Source of the DNA: Locusta migratoria
Taxonomy: Eukaryota > Arthropoda > Insecta > Orthoptera > Acrididae
Length of the DNA: 64,000 nucleotides
Assembly: GCA_026315105.1 (NCBI GenBank)
Contig: CM048744.1
Location: forward strand, 655,715,676-655,779,675
Direction: 5' to 3'
This document shows, piece by piece, positions 23,481-34,371 of this stretch; position 1 is the stretch's first letter, and each line of letters starts with the position of its first letter. The notes under the pieces were generated by a model, which was given only the letters and a program-made list of their open reading frames with translations, made no database searches and had not been told where the DNA came from. A program made the position numbers and the translations under genes.

Positions 23481-24584
23481 GTATTTCATTTTTGCAAAGA
23501 ACGGCGTAATGCAGCAAAGAACTAATAGATAGCGCTGCAGGTGTTCGTGTGAAGTTCGGGGCAGCGATCGGGTTATTACCCCTTGAAAATACTACTTACT
23601 CACTGACTTTTCAAATTTACCATGTTTCTGAAAATCGTTTTCTTGGTTGCTATGTTCAACGAAATACGATTCAATATAAAACTGATACAATCCCCGCCAT
23701 ATTTAATCCATATATTTACATACTGATATCACACTCTAACGTTTATGTACAACTGCTATGGAAGTTTAAGTCTCACGATTAGAGCGACAGTAGCGCATCT
23801 AACGGGAAGAGAGCCAACCGTAAGAATAATAATTCTTTCAGTGATATTTCTACTTCATTAAGGAAATACTTATTAATTCTTATATTTCAGCTTTCCATGC
23901 CTCAGCCCAGTGTCCAGAGATATGAATTATCATGAAATAAATGTATTAAATGGCGAATATAACTGATGTATGATGTAAGCTACATCATATTCATGCAGGT
24001 ATGCCTATTTCTAACACGTTTCACAAACGAATTAAAAAAGATTACTGACACATTTTCACTCGGTTTTCACATGAAATTTGAGTTAAGACTGTGGCAGCAT
24101 ATAGGCACCATTTCATCAAAATCAGGTCACGGAAAAAAGATGCATTGCAATCTTAAGTGTTTTCAGTAACAGTTCATCTATTAGAATTATCTAATCTCCT
24201 GAACCACTTCACGGATTTGCATGGAGCAACTTCGTTTCATAACAGTGGAATCAGGGAAATTGTTTTAGATGTATGTTATGCTTGAAGTATAGATTGCGTA
24301 GTACAGCAAACAAGCGATAGAGACGTTTTAGTGCACCAAAGAATTAATAAACAGCGCTACTGTATAAGTATGCGGTAGTATAACAAGGAAGCGAATTCCT
24401 GTGTCAGAAATAAGCAATCTTACATTTTCGATTACCAACAAACATTGAACATAGTGTTACTGATTTCGCTTTGGATATTAAATACTTAACGACATTTCTT
24501 TGCTTATCTTGTGTAACACAACTGAGTTTATTTACAGAGTGACCCGACAAGGATTATGTTTTTACTGAATGAGGTCCGGACCCC

Positions 24585-26704
24585 TAAAAAGCCATGCACA
24601 CACACAGGCCCTCCTTCAAAAACCATTGCGAAGCACAGGCATATAAGCTAAGCGTGTTTTTGTTGGGAAAAGCCGACAAGCAAATGTTACGATCGCACTT
24701 AGAAAATGAATGGGCATCGTTTAATTCTGGGACTATGGATGTAGAGGACTTGTGGACTAAATTTAAATGCATTGTTAATGAAGGGTTAGAGAAATATGTG
24801 CCAGTAAAGACGATTAAGGATGGAAAAGATCCACCGTGGTATAATAATAATGTTAGAAAGCTGCTGAGAAAGCAAAGGCTGTTGCACTCTCGATTCAAAA
24901 AAGAACACGCAAATGATGACAGGCAAAAGTTAGTAGAGATTCGTGCGTCTATAAAAAGATCGATGCGTGAAGCATACAATAATTATCACAGCCATACCTT
25001 AGCAAAAGATCTTTCCGAGAACCCGAAAAAATTCTGGTCCTATGTAAAATCGATAAGCGGGTCAAAGCCCACTGTCCAGTCACTAGTTGATCATTCCGGG
25101 GCAGTAATAGATGAAAGCAAACGGAAAGCTGAAGTTCTAAATTTAACCTTTAAGAAATCTTTCACGCTGGAGGACCGCACAAATATACCATCATTTGATC
25201 AACGTACTAATTCCGAAATGGGGGACATAGCAATAGGTATTCCCGGTGTAGAGAAGCAGCTGAGAGAGCTAAATACGAAAAAGTCTGCTGGTCCGGATGG
25301 AATACCAGTTCGGTTTTACAAAGACTATTCTGCGGCATTGGCCCCCTACTTAGCTTGCATTTATAGCGAGTCTTTAATTCAGCGCAAAGTTCCTAGTGAT
25401 TGGAAAAAAGCGCAGGTGACTCCCGTGTATAAGAAAGGAAAGAGAACTGACCCATACAATTACAGGCCAATATCGTTGACATCAGTTTCATGTAGAATTT
25501 TGGAGCATATTCTCAGTTCGAACATAGTAAATTTCCTTGAAACGGAAAAGCTTCTTTCCATGAATCAGCACGGGTTTAGGAAACATCGTTCATGTGAAAC
25601 TCAGCTTGCCCTTTTCTCACATGACATCTTGCGAGTCATGGACGAAGGGCAACAGGCGGATTGTGTTTTTCTCGACTTCAAAAAGGCGTTCGACACGGTG
25701 CCACACTGCAGACTGCTAACGAAGATACGAGCTTATGGAATAGGTTCACAGATTTGTGTCTGGCTGGAAGACTTCCTAAGTAATAGAACGCAGTGCGTTG
25801 TTCTCGACAGCGAGTGTTCATCAGAGACGAGTGTATCGTCAGGCGTGCCCCAGGGGAGTGTGATAGGACCGCTGTTATTTTCTATCTATATAAATGATCT
25901 GATGGACAGAGTAAGTTGTAATTTGCGGCTGTTTGCTGATGATGCTGTGGTGTATGGGAGGGTGTCGTCTGTAACTGACTGTAATAGCATACAGGTTGAC
26001 TTAGACAAAATTTCTAGTTGGTGCGAAGAATGGCAGCTAGCTCTCAATGTAGAAAAATGTAAGGTGATGCGCATAAGTAGAAAAAACAATCCTATAATGT
26101 TCGAATACAGCATCAGTAGTGAGCTTCTTGATGCGGTCGCGTCGTTCAAATATCTAGGCGTAACACTGCAGAGCGATATGAAATGGAACGAGCATGTAAG
26201 GACAGTTGTGAGTAAGGCGGACAGCAGACTTCGGTTTATTGGGAGAATTTTGGGAAGATGTACTTCACCTGTAAAGGAGACCGCGTATAAAACGCAGCAG
26301 ATCGGTTTGAAGGAAGACATAGAGGCGGTTCAGAGGCGAGCAGCTAGATTTGTTACCGGTAGGTTCGACCAATGCGCGAGTGTCACGGAAATGCTCCGGC
26401 AACTCAATTGGGGATCGCTGGAAGAAAGACGACGTTCTTTTCGTGAATTTCTGTTAAGTAAATTTAGAGGGCCGGAATTTGAAGCTGAGTGTAGTACGAT
26501 CTTGCTGCCGCCTACTTACATTTCGCGTAAAGATCACAAAGACAAGATAAGAGAAATTAGGGCTCGTACGGAGGCATATAGGCATTCTTTTTTTCCTCGT
26601 TCAATTTGGGAGTGGAATAGGAAAGGAAATGCCTAGTAGTGGTACAGTGTACCCTCCGCCACGCACCTTACGGTGAATTGCGGAGTATGTATGTAGATGT
26701 AGAT
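24585..26704 (+). mobile_element. CR1-like LINE, 5'-truncated, long ORF
   Basis: A single 2.1-kb copy with an open 680-codon frame, followed by a 3' end (CCTCCGCCACGCACCTTACGG) and tail (TGTAGA)n at 26685-26709. The endonuclease half is missing. It sits in the 21-28 kb repeat region. No target-site duplication was found, as is usual for this group. Confidence 0.92.
24594..26636 (+). CDS. CR1-like reverse transcriptase ORF2 (C-terminal part)
   Basis: Encodes the reverse transcriptase of a CR1-group non-LTR retrotransposon, which copies its RNA into DNA at a nicked target site. In order: a linker region (residues 1-220) with RQKLVEIRASIKRSMREAYNNY; RT fingers with PVYKKGKRTDPYNYRPISL (about 280-300); the first catalytic Asp in CVFLDFKKAFDTV (about 362-374); SSGVPQGSVIGPLLF (about 414-428); the catalytic FADD (residues 447-450, bases 25932-25943); and the thumb with FKYLGVTLQSD. 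Compared with the copy at 56274-56816, about 16 residues are missing in frame after VKETAYKT (about 26290), the place of the ALVRPVLEYCSPVWDP segment. The first Met is arbitrary, since the true ORF began upstream in the lost endonuclease. Expression is unlikely. Confidence 0.9.
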   Translation: MHTHRPSFKNHCEAQAYKLSVFLLGKADKQMLRSHLENEWASFNSGTMDVEDLWTKFKCIVNEGLEKYVPVKTIKDGKDPPWYNNNVRKLLRKQRLLHSRFKKEHANDDRQKLVEIRASIKRSMREAYNNYHSHTLAKDLSENPKKFWSYVKSISGSKPTVQSLVDHSGAVIDESKRKAEVLNLTFKKSFTLEDRTNIPSFDQRTNSEMGDIAIGIPGVEKQLRELNTKKSAGPDGIPVRFYKDYSAALAPYLACIYSESLIQRKVPSDWKKAQVTPVYKKGKRTDPYNYRPISLTSVSCRILEHILSSNIVNFLETEKLLSMNQHGFRKHRSCETQLALFSHDILRVMDEGQQADCVFLDFKKAFDTVPHCRLLTKIRAYGIGSQICVWLEDFLSNRTQCVVLDSECSSETSVSSGVPQGSVIGPLLFSIYINDLMDRVSCNLRLFADDAVVYGRVSSVTDCNSIQVDLDKISSWCEEWQLALNVEKCKVMRISRKNNPIMFEYSISSELLDAVASFKYLGVTLQSDMKWNEHVRTVVSKADSRLRFIGRILGRCTSPVKETAYKTQQIGLKEDIEAVQRRAARFVTGRFDQCASVTEMLRQLNWGSLEERRRSFREFLLSKFRGPEFEAECSTILLPPTYISRKDHKDKIREIRARTEAYRHSFFPRSIWEWNRKGNA

Positions 26705-26839
26705 GTAGTTCAAAATATTTCTGTTACTAAGGGAATACGTACAATATGATCATGTATTGTTTCTTTGCAGCACTACAAAACCAACAGTACCTTTCGTGGT
26801 TCGTTGCTGCTCTATGGCTTAACCATCAAAAATAAATAA

Positions 26840-27520
26840 AAAAATTTAAAAAATGCAGCAGCGCCAACTATTATTCTTTATTGCACTACGTAATTAACAG
26901 GGTCTCTATTTGTTCTGTATTGTACTACACCAAGGTCTAGGCAGTCCTAAATAGAATGAACTCAAGATGTAATAAGTATGCACCAAAATCAGAAAGGAAA
27001 CTACATAAATTCGTGTTTCCTCACAAAGAAGTCTTAGTATGTCAATGAACCAAACGATAGACGCGTAGGAACGTTGTTATGTTCTAAAATCCAAATGATA
27101 CCCGTAGAAAGAAGCATTTTTTTCTTTGCATTGCAAGGCATGCGGGATACAGCTAGGAAAATAAATATATTGTGTCGTACGTGGGTTAAATTTTACTTTC
27201 ATGGCAGCGGTTTAGTATGTTAACGTTGACAACGAAATATTCGCTTTAGGGGGATCATTAATTTACTGATCGGAACAACATTATGTATTTCAATATCAAC
27301 ACAAAGAATTATTCCCCTCACTACGTGACAGATTTTTTAAATAGAATTCAACGGATACACTACACCGCTGCCGTAAGGAAAATCGTAGCCCTGTTTCACT
27401 GTATTGCACCTTAGTTATGTGAATAAAAAACGCAGATTCGCCACCTATTAGTTATTTGGTATACAGCTCCTCTATCGGATCTTTGCTATACTACGCTGCA
27501 ATTCAAGCGTAGCATATGCC
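26840..27520 (+). repeat. About 1.1 copies of the 577-bp degenerate repeat unit
   Basis: The AAAA(T/C)GCAGCA(G/A)CGCC-type mark occurs at 26848 and 27425, 577 bp apart. Between them lie the blocks for GGCAGTCCTAAATAGAATG, GGAACGTTGTTATGTTCTAA, GCATGCGGGATACAGCTAGG and ATTAATTTACTGATCGGAAC, in the same order as the copy at 21290-21880. Confidence 0.7.
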
Positions 27521-27529
27521 AGAAACTAC

Positions 27530-28370
27530 AAATTACGATATCTTTTCTTCCCCTGATCTGATTTTGATTAAATGAAGCTTATATGTTGCCCCAAGGTACT
27601 CTCAGCTGACCTATGAAACCCCATGGAAGTTCGTATACTACTTTTGGAGATACTTACAAGCATAGGATACACATAAAACTTCAAATTACGATATCTTTCA
27701 TTCCTCTGATCTTATTTTGATTAAATGGAGCCTACGTTACTCACCAAACTATTCTCAATTTATCCGTGGAAACCCATGAAAGTTCGTGTAGTACTTTTTG
27801 AGATTATCCTCAACAAATAGACATACACGATGGCTTTTAAACAAATGATTTAATTATGATATCTTTATTTCTCTAGTCCGATTTTAATTATTGAAGCCTT
27901 TATGTAACCACACGATATGCTCAAGTTACTTGTGAAAACCCCCTGAAAATTCGTCTAGTAGTTTTGGAGATAAACGTGTTCAAGGAGACGGACAGTCATT
28001 CGATCGTAGATAAAAAATTTCAAATTACGATGTTCTTTTCTTCCGTGATCCGATTTTTTATGAAACGAAATCTATAGGTTGTCCTGAGTTATGCTCACGT
28101 TACCTGTGAAAACTCCATGCAAATTCGTGAAGTAGTTTTGGAGATAAGAGGTTTTCATTAGTTGAACAAACAGACATGATGGTTACTAAAAGCACATAAA
28201 ATTACGATTTTTTTTTTCGTGTTATTCGATTTTGATAAAATTATGCCTATATGTTGGCCAAACTTTTCTCATTTTTCCTGCGTAACTCGAATGGATATTC
28301 GTCCAGTAGTTTTGAAGAAGTTTTGAAGATTGAAGTGAACAGCGACAGGCCTACATTTACAGATTTATTA
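27530..28370 (-). repeat. Inverted tandem array of the 155-177 bp unit
   Basis: Five units in reverse orientation relative to 22850-23480, marked by ACGATATCTTTTCTTCC-type sequence at about 27536, 27690, 27857, 28027 and 28204 (spacing 154, 167, 170, 177). Each unit contains TTTTGAT(T/A)AAAT..., the complement of the AAAATCGGATCA mark, and (G/C)(A/T)AGTA(C/G)TTTTGGAGAT. Confidence 0.72.
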
Positions 28371-28547
28371 TCAGTATAGATTATATTCTGCATCACCTAC
28401 GAACGTGGCCCAGTTTATAGCCGTTCTGCACATCCCCCTCGATTACCGCAATGACAGCCAATAATGTTCATTCTGTAGGGGCGTGGCTGGCCGCGAGTTA
28501 CGCAATGTTTCTCCTGCAGGCGCAACGGTTGGCGCTCGGCCGTAGCT

Positions 28548-28589
28548 GACTGATGACCGTCGCTGTTTAGTCCCTTCCAAAAACCACCA
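28548..28589 (+). mobile_element. 42-bp truncated SINE insertion with 13-bp TSD
   Basis: GACTGATGACCGTCGCTGTT and the following 22 bases match the 3' part of the SINEs at 8595 and 11025 (complement). It is bounded by exact CTCGGCCGTAGCT at 28535-28547 and 28590-28602. The shortness points to extreme 5' truncation during target-primed reverse transcription. Confidence 0.75.
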
Positions 28590-28602
28590 CTCGGCCGTAG
28601 CT

Positions 28603-30597
28603 CCCCCTTGCGAGCGTGAAGGTCGGGGAGAGAGTTTAAATTAGAGAAAGCTTAATTTTTAAAACTCACAACCACCAGCTGCGAACCAAATTCCTAAACA
28701 TGCAAAAACACTGGACTGTTTGACTCGTTTTCTAGGGGATGATATCACACGTTCGCAGCTTTCCTTCCCTGCATATGATTAACAAAACAAATTCATAATA
28801 AAATCAAGTTCATGAGAGAAAAGGGTGTACTAACTACTATTTTTGAAAACACGTGAAAGTTCACTTTATGTAGTTTATTACACCATATTAAAACCCTGTG
28901 GCTGATACGTCTGTACGTCGACACATTTATCAAATAAAGTTATAGCTTGTGAGCCCCCAGACAAAATGAATATTTGTCGCAAATTGTTTTCACACCATGT
29001 GGCTGTCTCAAACACCGTTTATGTTCATGCCTATGCGACGACACGTGTTACATTAACAAATCACAGTCACTTTAATTCAATGCGATGCACACCTTGTTCC
29101 ACCGGCTAAATATTCACAAACACACAGTAGCACTCGATTCAACTTGGTGCAGTCTACGACGAGCAACCACACGTGGCGATTTCCACACACAAATCTATAA
29201 CCTCCGCCTGCAGATCCACATGCCGACCGATGCTGCGCGACGCCGCCCGGCCAGCTACCCCATGTGCTCCCGTCTCATCACATCCTGTCCTTGCGCGCGC
29301 GCCATAAGCTCGACTGCCGGGGTTTTTTCCCCTACGTCATCAACTTCCCCATGTGAGCTGTTCTAACCGATTTGCCAACGTACAGCGCTCAGCCAATACA
29401 TTTCTAAAACTTTACTTAAAATCAAAATAATTACACTACACATTAAACAAATATCTTCTTACATTTTTATATTAGTATAAACATCCTTTGTACTATTTAT
29501 TATAATCGTGCAATTTCTTATATCACAGATAAGTGATTTAACTGAATATTTCAAGGTAAAATACACAAGATTAATTGAAAATAAAATGAGAAATAGTTAA
29601 TATATTATTTTTATAAACAAACATTGCCATGCTAGTTGTGTAACTGTCTTGTCTTCGTTGGTAATTTATTACTTTTCATTGTCAATTAAACATATTACGC
29701 CAGATGTGACTATATCAGCTAATGTATTGTTTATTTATCAACAGGCTGTTTTGTAATGAGGGCCTTAAAGTTTTCTAACTGCATCGTATTACTTCAAATG
29801 CCAGTAGTATTAGAATATTTTATTTCACGCTGTGCACTGCACTGTGCCTGGCACTCGCCATTGTCCCTCTCTCCCCTCACCGGAAACGAACTGGAAAATC
29901 CTAAGCTGGAACAAGCCACCAACGTTGGGCTGCTCGCTGGCCTCCCATCAGCTACAAGCACACAGCAAATCTCAACGTGGAGAATTTCTACCTATGGCCT
30001 AACTATAAATGTTGTCACCCAACTGCGTACATACATTGCTACCATAATTAATAAGATTAAAATTGTGTAACATTTAGTGCATTGGCATGGTCAATGTTTG
30101 CAGTGAACTTCATACTGTTTAATTCTCAAATGCTATTAATTACCAATATTTCTATTGGGCGGTAATCTTACACCATCCATGCTTCCCCTTCGCTCTGCCC
30201 CTATGCGCCTTTTCATATGACGCCAGATATAGTATATAGCTTAACCAGCAAACCATAAACTGATCTCTGTGGTAGGTGTTAGTTTTTAATTACCATTCAT
30301 TTCCTGTTATAACGCTAAAAGATTTGATTTATAAATGATGCTCTAACATAGAAAAGAAGTAGAATAACATAAAGTTGGTTTTTCATGGAGGAATTTATTG
30401 TGAAATTTCTTTGTGTCTGTCTCATCTATTGTGCGTTTGTTTTTATTAAATCTTGAGAGTGGAATGAACTTAATTCAGAAATTACTACTTCACATCGTTA
30501 TTTCGTCATTTGAATTTACATTATTTTAACTATTTTAAACTGTTTGTTGATGCTGATAGACAATTATTGCTCAGAAACATATTTTATCTGCTAACAG
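28603..30597. other. Non-coding stretch, partly CpG-rich, before the first exon seen
   Basis: Patches near 29220-29330 and 29860-29960 are GC- and CpG-rich compared with the surroundings (for example CTTGCGCGCGCGCC at 29291). The open frames here (up to 104 codons) have no recognisable motifs. It may contain further 5' exons or the promoter of the coiled-coil gene, but I cannot point to one. Confidence 0.4.
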
Positions 30598-30639
30598 GAT
30601 GCCAACCTTGGTCTTGAAGCTGAACGTGACAAGTTCAAG
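30598..30639 (+). CDS. Long coiled-coil protein, probable 14-codon exon
   Basis: Part of the same proposed gene as 46086-46622 and 51205-54186. Acceptor ATCTGCTAACAG precedes GAT at 30598, and the upstream frame has a stop (TAA), so this is not read-through. It encodes DANLGLEAERDKFK and would end at AAG followed by GCGAGT, a GC-type donor. The exon is 42 bases, phase 0 at both ends, exactly two heptads. If joined to the exon at 46086, the a/d hydrophobic positions (A2, L6, F13, I16, C20, T23, M27, V30, M34, L37, I41, L44) stay in register across the junction, with one polar position (E9). The alternative GT donor at 30644 would break phase. Function unknown. Short length and the GC donor keep confidence moderate. 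Confidence 0.45.
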
Positions 30640-30859
30640 GCGAGTAACACACTAGTTACTATGAAGTAAATTGTAGTGATTGTCTACTATAGGTGCTTGT
30701 ATGGGCACAGTCATTTAAAACAATTATTGTGTGAAAGATTTCAGTAATCGAAATGAGGTTTATGGCAAATGATAGTGGTCTAAAGTCATGTAATTTGGCA
30801 TGTGGTAAAGAGTCGAAACTCTTGTATCGACAGATTTATTGAAGCAAGTATCACATATT

Positions 30860-30927
<68 letters not shown>

Positions 30928-31240
30928 GTGGCTTTTGGAAAGACAATTACTGTGATATATGACTTGCTGATGTTGATACTAAAAAATTACACCCGCTTCA
31001 ATATTTTGATCAACACAAGAGTTACATTTTCTTATGACCTACAGTACGAAAGAATGCACCCCTTTCTAGCAGTACCATTTGCCTATACCACGTCTCGATA
31101 TCTGGAAATAAAAGGTGTGCAACTTTCAGTTGGTTTACTGTTGAGTGTTGACATATTTTCGTTTGTCTTAAAATCTAAGTCAAGTTCGAAACATTTATCC
31201 TGTTTCTCTTTTAATTTGCAGCAATTGTAATTATGAAATG
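30640..31240. other. Intron sequence with long poly-A
   Basis: Start of the proposed 15.4-kb intron. Apart from the A60 run, no element ends were identified. The part after the run (30924-31240) could be a further, badly decayed stretch of the RTE-type LINE that becomes recognisable from 31240. Confidence 0.4.
30864..30923 (+). repeat. A60 homopolymer
   Basis: Sixty uninterrupted A's after TTATT. Such a long pure run suggests a recent retroposon tail or replication/assembly slippage. Confidence 0.95.
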
Positions 31241-32805
31241 CCTTACTTCTTTTTTATAGCTCATTTTCACATTCTTGATTCAACCAAGGGTGTGCTTTTT
31301 GTGTGAAGAGGAATCAATTCTTCTACTGTCTTGATTATTGTATTTTGAAATTTAACCCAATCTTTTACGTGTTATTTTTCCCACTTTTCTGTGATCTTTG
31401 ACCTTGTGTAGAACTGGTTTTGGGATCAATAGTGTTTTTCTTTTGAATTTCCTCTGGGGTGTGAATTTAATTTTAATTCTGTTTAAATAATGATCCAAAT
31501 CGATACTTGCACCTCGGTGTACCTTCACATCATGAATTTATTTTTGATAGTTATAACTATGTTGCAACATGATCAATCTGAAATTATCCCACATGATGGA
31601 TGGGTGAATGGGTGCAACTCAGTGAAACATGTACCATTTCCATGGGTAAATTTGCGTGCTGTATAGTTTCCTACTGTCTTCTTGTATCTGTGTTACCGAA
31701 CAAAATTTTCACACCTTTTGGAAATCTGGCCATTTCTGTTTAAAGTTCTTTCCAGAATGGTGTATGTACATGAATAAAGATGCAGTTGTGTCTTTGTGTT
31801 TGATTTTTTTTTAGGGTCGTTAGTTGATTGTAGACGGGTTTCACAGCTTTTAATTAGGCCTGCACGTTTTTGTCTATAAGAACCGCTATAGTGCTGCCGT
31901 TTTACCGGTTTTATTGTTAATTCCACTTTAAAAATTCTGAAATTACTGTGGTCTATCGATTTTGAATCCGTGTGTCGGGCCTGGTGGTCTTGGGGTAAAG
32001 CGCTTGACTGGAAACTGAAAGGTTGCGGGTTTGAAACCTGGTCGGACCTCGGACTATTTCAGTCTGCTTTTTAACCCATCCTTCACCTCTCAACAATGTA
32101 AGAGTCGCCAGAAACGACACGCCGTTCGGATTCCGCGTTAAGCTATAGGTCCCCTTTTCCCGGTTGAATAACTGGGGTACGCTAGGGACAAGCAAGTCGC
32201 CGAATTGGAGTCCAATTGAAAGACTTGCACCAGGGCAATGAGCCACACGATATTATTATTATTTGAATCCGTGTACAAGTTTCTTGCAAGGCAAGAATTC
32301 GAATTTTCTTTTTCGTGTGTTCTGTTGTGAGATTGTGTAATTTTCCTGCTTGAATAAGTGTCTGAATTTTGAAAGTGCCAATATAAGTGGGTGTTTTTCG
32401 TGGGAGTTTACCAGAGTACACCGACTTGCTTTCCGATGAAGTCCAAGCTCCCCAGAATCCGTACGCTTGGATGCCACTTTGGAGTGGGTGAATTGTCCGC
32501 CTAGAATAATTTCGTTATGACTTGTACCAGTCATGTTTGCCTGTAATAAATTGTATAGTTTTGTTATTTGTATAGAACCACAGATTTTTAATTCTTGAAG
32601 CATGTTTACAGGTGCACCTTGTGGTAAACGGGCGCCGACCATACCGCCGCTTGCTGCAAGTCAGACAGAGCAATGATTCTGGTTACATTTTGGTCCACGG
32701 GTGATATTTATTTCCAACCTACCTGACACATCTAACGAGCATTCCCCCATCCGCCACCGGAAACGCGCCAGATGGAGGTTGACAAACGCCACACAAACCC
32801 CTTAT
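31240..32805 (-). mobile_element. Second RTE-type LINE family, 5' part, decayed
   Basis: Reads on the - strand from a 5' leader (GGGGTTTGTGTGGCGTTTGT near 32804) into an endonuclease start. GTFKIQTLIQAGKLHNLTTE and IRILALQETCTR (about 32360-32280) match the apurinic-type endonuclease opening, in which ALQE(T) holds the active-site Glu. Further down, FQIDHVA (about 31588-31568) matches the RFQIDH(V)-type catalytic His region. A SINE (31974-32261) splits it. An (AAT)n lies just upstream of its 5' end. Distinct in sequence from the RTE copies at 34-45 kb. Confidence 0.75.
31974..32261 (+). mobile_element. tRNA-derived SINE with (ATT)n tail, 13-bp TSD
   Basis: Exact TTTGAATCCGTGT at 31961-31973 and 32262-32274. 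The head GGGCCTGGTGGTCTTGGGGT (31977) and GGTTGCGGGTTTGAAACCTG (32022) form the A and B boxes of a tRNA-like sequence, the B box carrying two mutations. The body is about 200 bp and ends in GATATTATTATTATT. Inserted into the LINE endonuclease region. Confidence 0.88.
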
Positions 32806-32844
32806 TATTATTATTAATTATTATTATGCTTTCTGCTCTACATT

Positions 32845-33222
32845 TCTGGCGTTCCCCAGGGAAGCGTTATAGGGCCCCTAATGTTCTTAATCTTTATAAA
32901 CGGTCTGAGACAATGTGAGCAGCACTCTCAGACTGTTCGCGCTTGATTCTGTCATTTACCGGTTAGTAAAGTCACCAGGAGATCAAAAGCAACTGTAAGA
33001 TGATTTAGATTAGATACTAGCATGGTGCGAAAATTGGCAGCTGATCCTCAATAATGAAATGTGTGAAGTCGTCCATATGAGCACTAAAAGAAATCCGCTG
33101 AAATTAATTTACAGCATAAGTCACTCAGATCTACAGGCCATAAATTCATCTAAATGCCTAGGAATAACTATTACCAACAACTTATATTGTAGGGAAGGCA
33201 TTGGCAGAACACTTACGGTCAT
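32845..33222 (+). mobile_element. CR1-like LINE internal fragment
   Basis: SGVPQGSVIGPLMFLIFING, then a mutated catalytic box (FALDSVIY-like, frameshifted), then CEVVHMSTKRNPLK and LGITITNNL, stopping at 'GGCATTGGCAGAACACTTA'. Truncated at both ends; no tail. Confidence 0.85.
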
Positions 33223-33575
33223 GCGGAATCGGCTATCCTCGCAATATTGAAATATATCTACTACAAGAAATATTTTCTCACAATCTAATGGAGATTGAGA
33301 GTTAAGATTTTACTTTATGTGTTTTGACAATATTTAAACAACAGTTTATTGTCAAAGTATTTTCTTACAGAGAAATTTCACATTTATTTTCGATCGCTAA
33401 GTCCGCTAAGTCTTTTGTAAATAAAGTAATTAAAAAACCATTGTTTCAGTATGTAAAAGAAATCCATGTGACTAAATCATAAAAATTTCAGACTTCTAGG
33501 TTCACCAGTACCTTAGATAATGTTCGTGGAAGAAGTAAAAATAAAACTTATGGGAAACGGAGAAAGAAGATTAAA
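33223..33575. other. AT-rich stretch, nothing recognised
   Basis: No coding frame or repeat structure seen. Confidence 0.5.
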
Positions 33576-33579
33576 ACAT

Positions 33580-34290
33580 TCCCGATCATAGTAAATAGCC
33601 CCTTCACAGTCTTCATAATAATGCTCAAGTCTTCTTTCGGCACCCCTCTGCACCTGTCTTGCTTTTTTCACTAATGTCTTGGTTATATTGCATCGTGCAT
33701 TACTCTGTGCTCATCTAAAGTCAATATAGCATGTACTCTGCGGGAACCAACTGGCAAACCCAGCTTTCCAAGGACCTGGCATTTAGTTATGCCCGCAAGA
33801 CTGAAGTTTGCCACAGCATTAGGCACACCAAAATGTAGTATATTAATTCCACAAACACTGATTTTGGGAGTCGATGCCATATCATACTATTCAAGCAGTC
33901 GTAGAGGTTCTGCGTTTTACCGTGAAGACCTGTCTCAGAAGGCTTCTGTCAGACAGATCTCTGAAAATGGGCTTCATTTTTTCCATGATGGCTAACGGTA
34001 GACTGTGGTGGTGAATGTATTTGTATCCAGTTGTTAGTCCCCTATTGTATTTACACCAGCTGTTTCAAATCATGTTCTGGATGCACATCTGTGGATTCAG
34101 TGTGGAAATACAAAGCCCATATAGCTCTCCTAATTTCTGCAACATTGCCTGTATTTTGCCTGATTGCAATGCCATAGCAATACTGGATGTGGTCTAACAT
34201 GGCATCAGTCAATCTTCCTTTGCCAGCCAAAGTTTTCCCATCGTCTAGCTTTTTTCCTTTCATAATTGATTTTAACCTTCTCAGCCTGGC
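33580..34290 (-). pseudogene. Mutator-like transposase, C-terminal part (pseudogene)
   Basis: On the - strand: GKTLAGKGRLTDAMLDHIQ (about 34240-34184), YYGIAIRQNTGN-like (YCYGIAIRQNTGNVAEIRRAIWA), FHTESTDVHPEHDL, then in another frame GLHGKTQN (about 33935-33912), NSMIWHRLPK, ILHFGVPNAVANF and VLGKLGL. This order matches the C-terminal half of the Mutator-like transposases found in insect genomes, with their (G)RGRLTD, CLHGKTQN-NES-N and G--DAV--FN signatures. At least three frameshifts or stops. The N-terminal part lies upstream on the same strand at 36540-36830. Confidence 0.7.
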
Positions 34291-34371
34291 ACCATTCTTT
34301 TCTGCACATATCCTACCTGTTCAAGTTTGCTTATATTTACACTGTTCCCATAGGTTTGCTTTTCATAACTT

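Noticed and set aside
25886..26320. 144-codon frame opposite the CR1 ORF
   Set aside because: Antisense shadow of the reverse transcriptase frame.
29085..29366. 93-codon frame in a CpG-rich patch
   Set aside because: No motif, signal peptide or repeat match; GC-rich DNA readily gives open frames. Kept only as part of the non-coding stretch.
29756..30070. 104-codon frame upstream of the small exon
   Set aside because: No coiled-coil pattern or splice signal linking it to the gene, and the composition looks non-coding.
30644..30649. GTAACA as the donor of the small exon
   Set aside because: It would end the exon in phase 1, which does not fit the phase 0 acceptor at 46086; the GC donor at 30640 keeps both frame and heptad register.
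30802..31230. 142-codon open frame across the A60 run
   Set aside because: Consists of a poly-Lys tract from the homopolymer and low-complexity flanks.
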